Below are positions 4,925-6,365 of a stretch of 6,365 nucleotides of DNA, piece by piece. The stretch is taken from contig JAQTRT010000191.1 of the NCBI GenBank assembly GCA_028711675.1, forward strand, positions 1 to 6,365. Reading direction: 5' to 3'. The stretch's first letter is position 1. Each line of letters opens with the position of its first letter. A program made the position numbers and the translations under genes. Origin of the DNA: a bacterium (GTDB lineage Bacteria > Spirochaetota > JAHITG01). Under the pieces are notes generated by a model. That model was not told the origin of the DNA. It saw nothing but the letters and a program-made list of their open reading frames with translations, and made no database searches.

Positions 4925-6365
4925 AGAAGTGGTTTATGATAATCCTGTTCCTGGCCGGCCCTGTGCTGGCCGAACGCGGTCTGGTGATATGGGATATGGC
5001 TTATACCATCACCATGGCCCAGGACAAGGAGAGAACGCGCACGGAATTTTTCAGCCTCCTTTCCGCTCCGAAAGGGGACGCGTCCAAACGCATCACCAAG
5101 GTTTATTTTTATGCCTGGGAGGTCCTGTATAACAACAAGGACAGCCAGCTCAGGCCCCTCCTGGCCGACATGCATTCGCGCGGTCTAAAAGTGTATGCCA
5201 TGGCCGGCGATCCCTCGTGGGCGGATAATTACCGGGAGACGGCCGAATGGTTCTGCCAGCGGATCCTGAACTATAATTCCGATCCCTATACCAGGAAAGA
5301 ATCCAGGTTTGACGGTATCTGCTTTGACATCGAGCCTTATGCTTTATCGCACTGGGAGAGCAGTAAGTATTCCATATGGACGAATTATATGGCCATGTCC
5401 CGCGTTTGTTACTCCAAGGTAAGGAGTTATAACCAGAACATGGAGCCGAGTGTGGAGTGGGGCCAGTTCATCCCGTTCTGGTACGATACGGACGGCGATG
5501 CCATCACCAAGACCGAGGAACTCCAGACCAACATGGATTTTGTGGCTATCATGGATTATACAGTAAGCGCCAATAATCTTATCAGCTATGCTTCCAATGA
5601 ATGCGGATATGCAGCACAGAAGGGTAAATATGTCGATGTGGCCGTGGAAACAAGGAGCAATGAATCCGCAGGTGTGACCTTTTGGAAATCCGGGAACAAC
5701 AGTTATATGGAATCGATCCTGGCCCAGGCCGGAAATCCCACGACAGGGCTGGGGAAATATTCCAGTTTCAGGGGATTTACCGTTCACAATTATGAGAACA
5801 GGGAACTGGTGCTGAAAAAATCCTACCGGTGGTTCTCTCCCGCATCGCCGGAACAGCACAACAACAGTCCTGTGACCCATCTGGATTATCCTGTCGGGAA
5901 TGAGGGTATCGGGTTTTATGACACTATCGAGGTCCGCTGGACCAACATCGAACTGGATGCAGAGACTGTTTCCGGCATGCGGCTTCAGGTTTCTTCCAAC
6001 AACGGCAGTACCTGGAAGGATATCCCGGGTTTTGACGGCGTGGATGACGGCCGGTATTCCTGGGATGTTTCCGGCATAACACCGGGAAGCAATTACAGGA
6101 TAAAAGTATCGGCCTGGGACAGCAGCAGCCATACGAACTATGATCTGTCCGACTACCGGTTGTGCATCAACATGGAGCCTGCCGTTAATCCTGACCCTTG
6201 GACCGATGAGAAAGATATGGGGAACAAGGCCTGGGGGCCCCAGATGGAATATGACAGGATCGATACCAACAGGATCCACGCGGCATATTATCTGGAATCA
6301 TGGGACGGCCGGGGGATCTTTTATAAAAGCAGCAGCAACGCGGGCAGTACGTGGGATTATTTACG
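4921..6365 (+). CDS. Secreted GH18-like TIM-barrel protein with Ig-like region and Asp-boxes (3' end outside window)
   Basis: The frame is open from the TTG at 4921 to the end: 481 codons, no stop. The TTG overlaps the previous TGA and gives a proper signal peptide (MKKWFMIILFLAGPVLA, cut after 17); starting at the ATG at 4936 would lose the Lys pair. Residues 20-295 can be read as eight β-strands of a TIM barrel: GLVIWDM, KVYFYAW (60-66), LKVYAMAGD, FDGICFDIE (130-138), WGQFIPFWY, FVAIMDYT (207-214), VDVAVET (238-244) and FRGFTVHNYE. FDGICFDIE fits the GH18 active-site signature except for Cys134, where Asp/Asn is expected; Asp136 and Glu138 (the acid position) are kept, and MDY resembles the GH18 MxY strand. 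After about 305 comes an Ig/FN3-like region. It holds SSNNGSTW (358-365), and SSNAGSTW (471-478) follows near the edge; both are Asp-box (BNR) motifs. It probably acts on, or binds, glycans outside the cell. The substrate is unknown. Confidence 0.8.
   Translation, partial: MKKWFMIILFLAGPVLAERGLVIWDMAYTITMAQDKERTRTEFFSLLSAPKGDASKRITKVYFYAWEVLYNNKDSQLRPLLADMHSRGLKVYAMAGDPSWADNYRETAEWFCQRILNYNSDPYTRKESRFDGICFDIEPYALSHWESSKYSIWTNYMAMSRVCYSKVRSYNQNMEPSVEWGQFIPFWYDTDGDAITKTEELQTNMDFVAIMDYTVSANNLISYASNECGYAAQKGKYVDVAVETRSNESAGVTFWKSGNNSYMESILAQAGNPTTGLGKYSSFRGFTVHNYENRELVLKKSYRWFSPASPEQHNNSPVTHLDYPVGNEGIGFYDTIEVRWTNIELDAETVSGMRLQVSSNNGSTWKDIPGFDGVDDGRYSWDVSGITPGSNYRIKVSAWDSSSHTNYDLSDYRLCINMEPAVNPDPWTDEKDMGNKAWGPQMEYDRIDTNRIHAAYYLESWDGRGIFYKSSSNAGSTWDYL

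Noticed and set aside
5344..6279. 311-codon open frame on the reverse strand
   Set aside because: It lies wholly opposite the signal-peptide, TIM-barrel and Asp-box gene at 4921-6365. It lacks a signal or domain pattern, and its composition looks like a codon mirror of the + strand gene.
3791..6313. 13-bp exact repeat TGGGACGGCCGGG (near 3792 and 6301)
   Set aside because: Both copies encode a WDGR motif within coding sequence. Similar protein motif and codon choice explain it, with no sign of a mobile or regulatory repeat.
1..6365. CRISPR arrays, tRNA/rRNA genes, insertion sequences, defence genes
   Set aside because: I saw no spaced direct-repeat array, cloverleaf, transposase motif or terminal inverted repeats. 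The window is covered by surface-protein genes apart from the leader region and one short gap.

Overview
The window carries part of a cell-surface gene cluster, all on the + strand, from a Gram-negative (diderm) bacterium. The evidence for an outer membrane is a β-barrel protein with a terminal Phe at the left edge, a PorV/FadL-like barrel in the middle, and signal peptides on every gene whose start is visible. The mix of an FlgD-Ig/CHU_C-like C-terminal domain, a PorV-like protein and a secreted TIM-barrel protein with Asp-boxes is typical of uncultured candidate phyla and of Bacteroidetes-like lineages. I cannot name the taxon.

Layout: (1) 1-816 is the 3' end of an outer-membrane β-barrel gene that begins outside the window. 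(2) 817-1106 is an AT-rich control region. It has a good sigma-70-type promoter (-35 at 851, -10 at 873), then two near-identical 17-bp quasi-palindromes (949-965 and 1011-1027) flanking a perfect 8-bp dyad (978-1002), then two strong Shine-Dalgarno sequences 51 bp apart. (3) 1107-4924 plus the gene running off the right edge form a tight five-gene operon: a secreted subunit-like protein with two Ca-loop motifs; a two-domain Ig-fold protein resembling pilus chaperones and WxL-interacting proteins; a surface protein ending in an FlgD-Ig/CHU_C-like domain; a PorV/FadL-like outer-membrane barrel; and a secreted GH18-like TIM-barrel protein with Asp-boxes. The last four genes overlap by 4 nt or are 2 nt apart. 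A perfect 11-bp hairpin separates the first gene from the rest and probably sets it at a higher mRNA level.

How they may work together (inference): the abundant subunit and the third protein would be exported and handled by the Ig-fold protein in the periplasm. The barrel protein would provide an outer-membrane partner or translocation shuttle, and the hydrolase-like protein would be a further surface or secreted product. No usher is visible here. The combination could be a little-described surface-fibre or secretion system, but this rests on fold-level resemblance only.

The right-edge gene uses a TTG start and has no stop inside the window, so a simple ATG-to-stop ORF search misses it; it covers 4921-6365.
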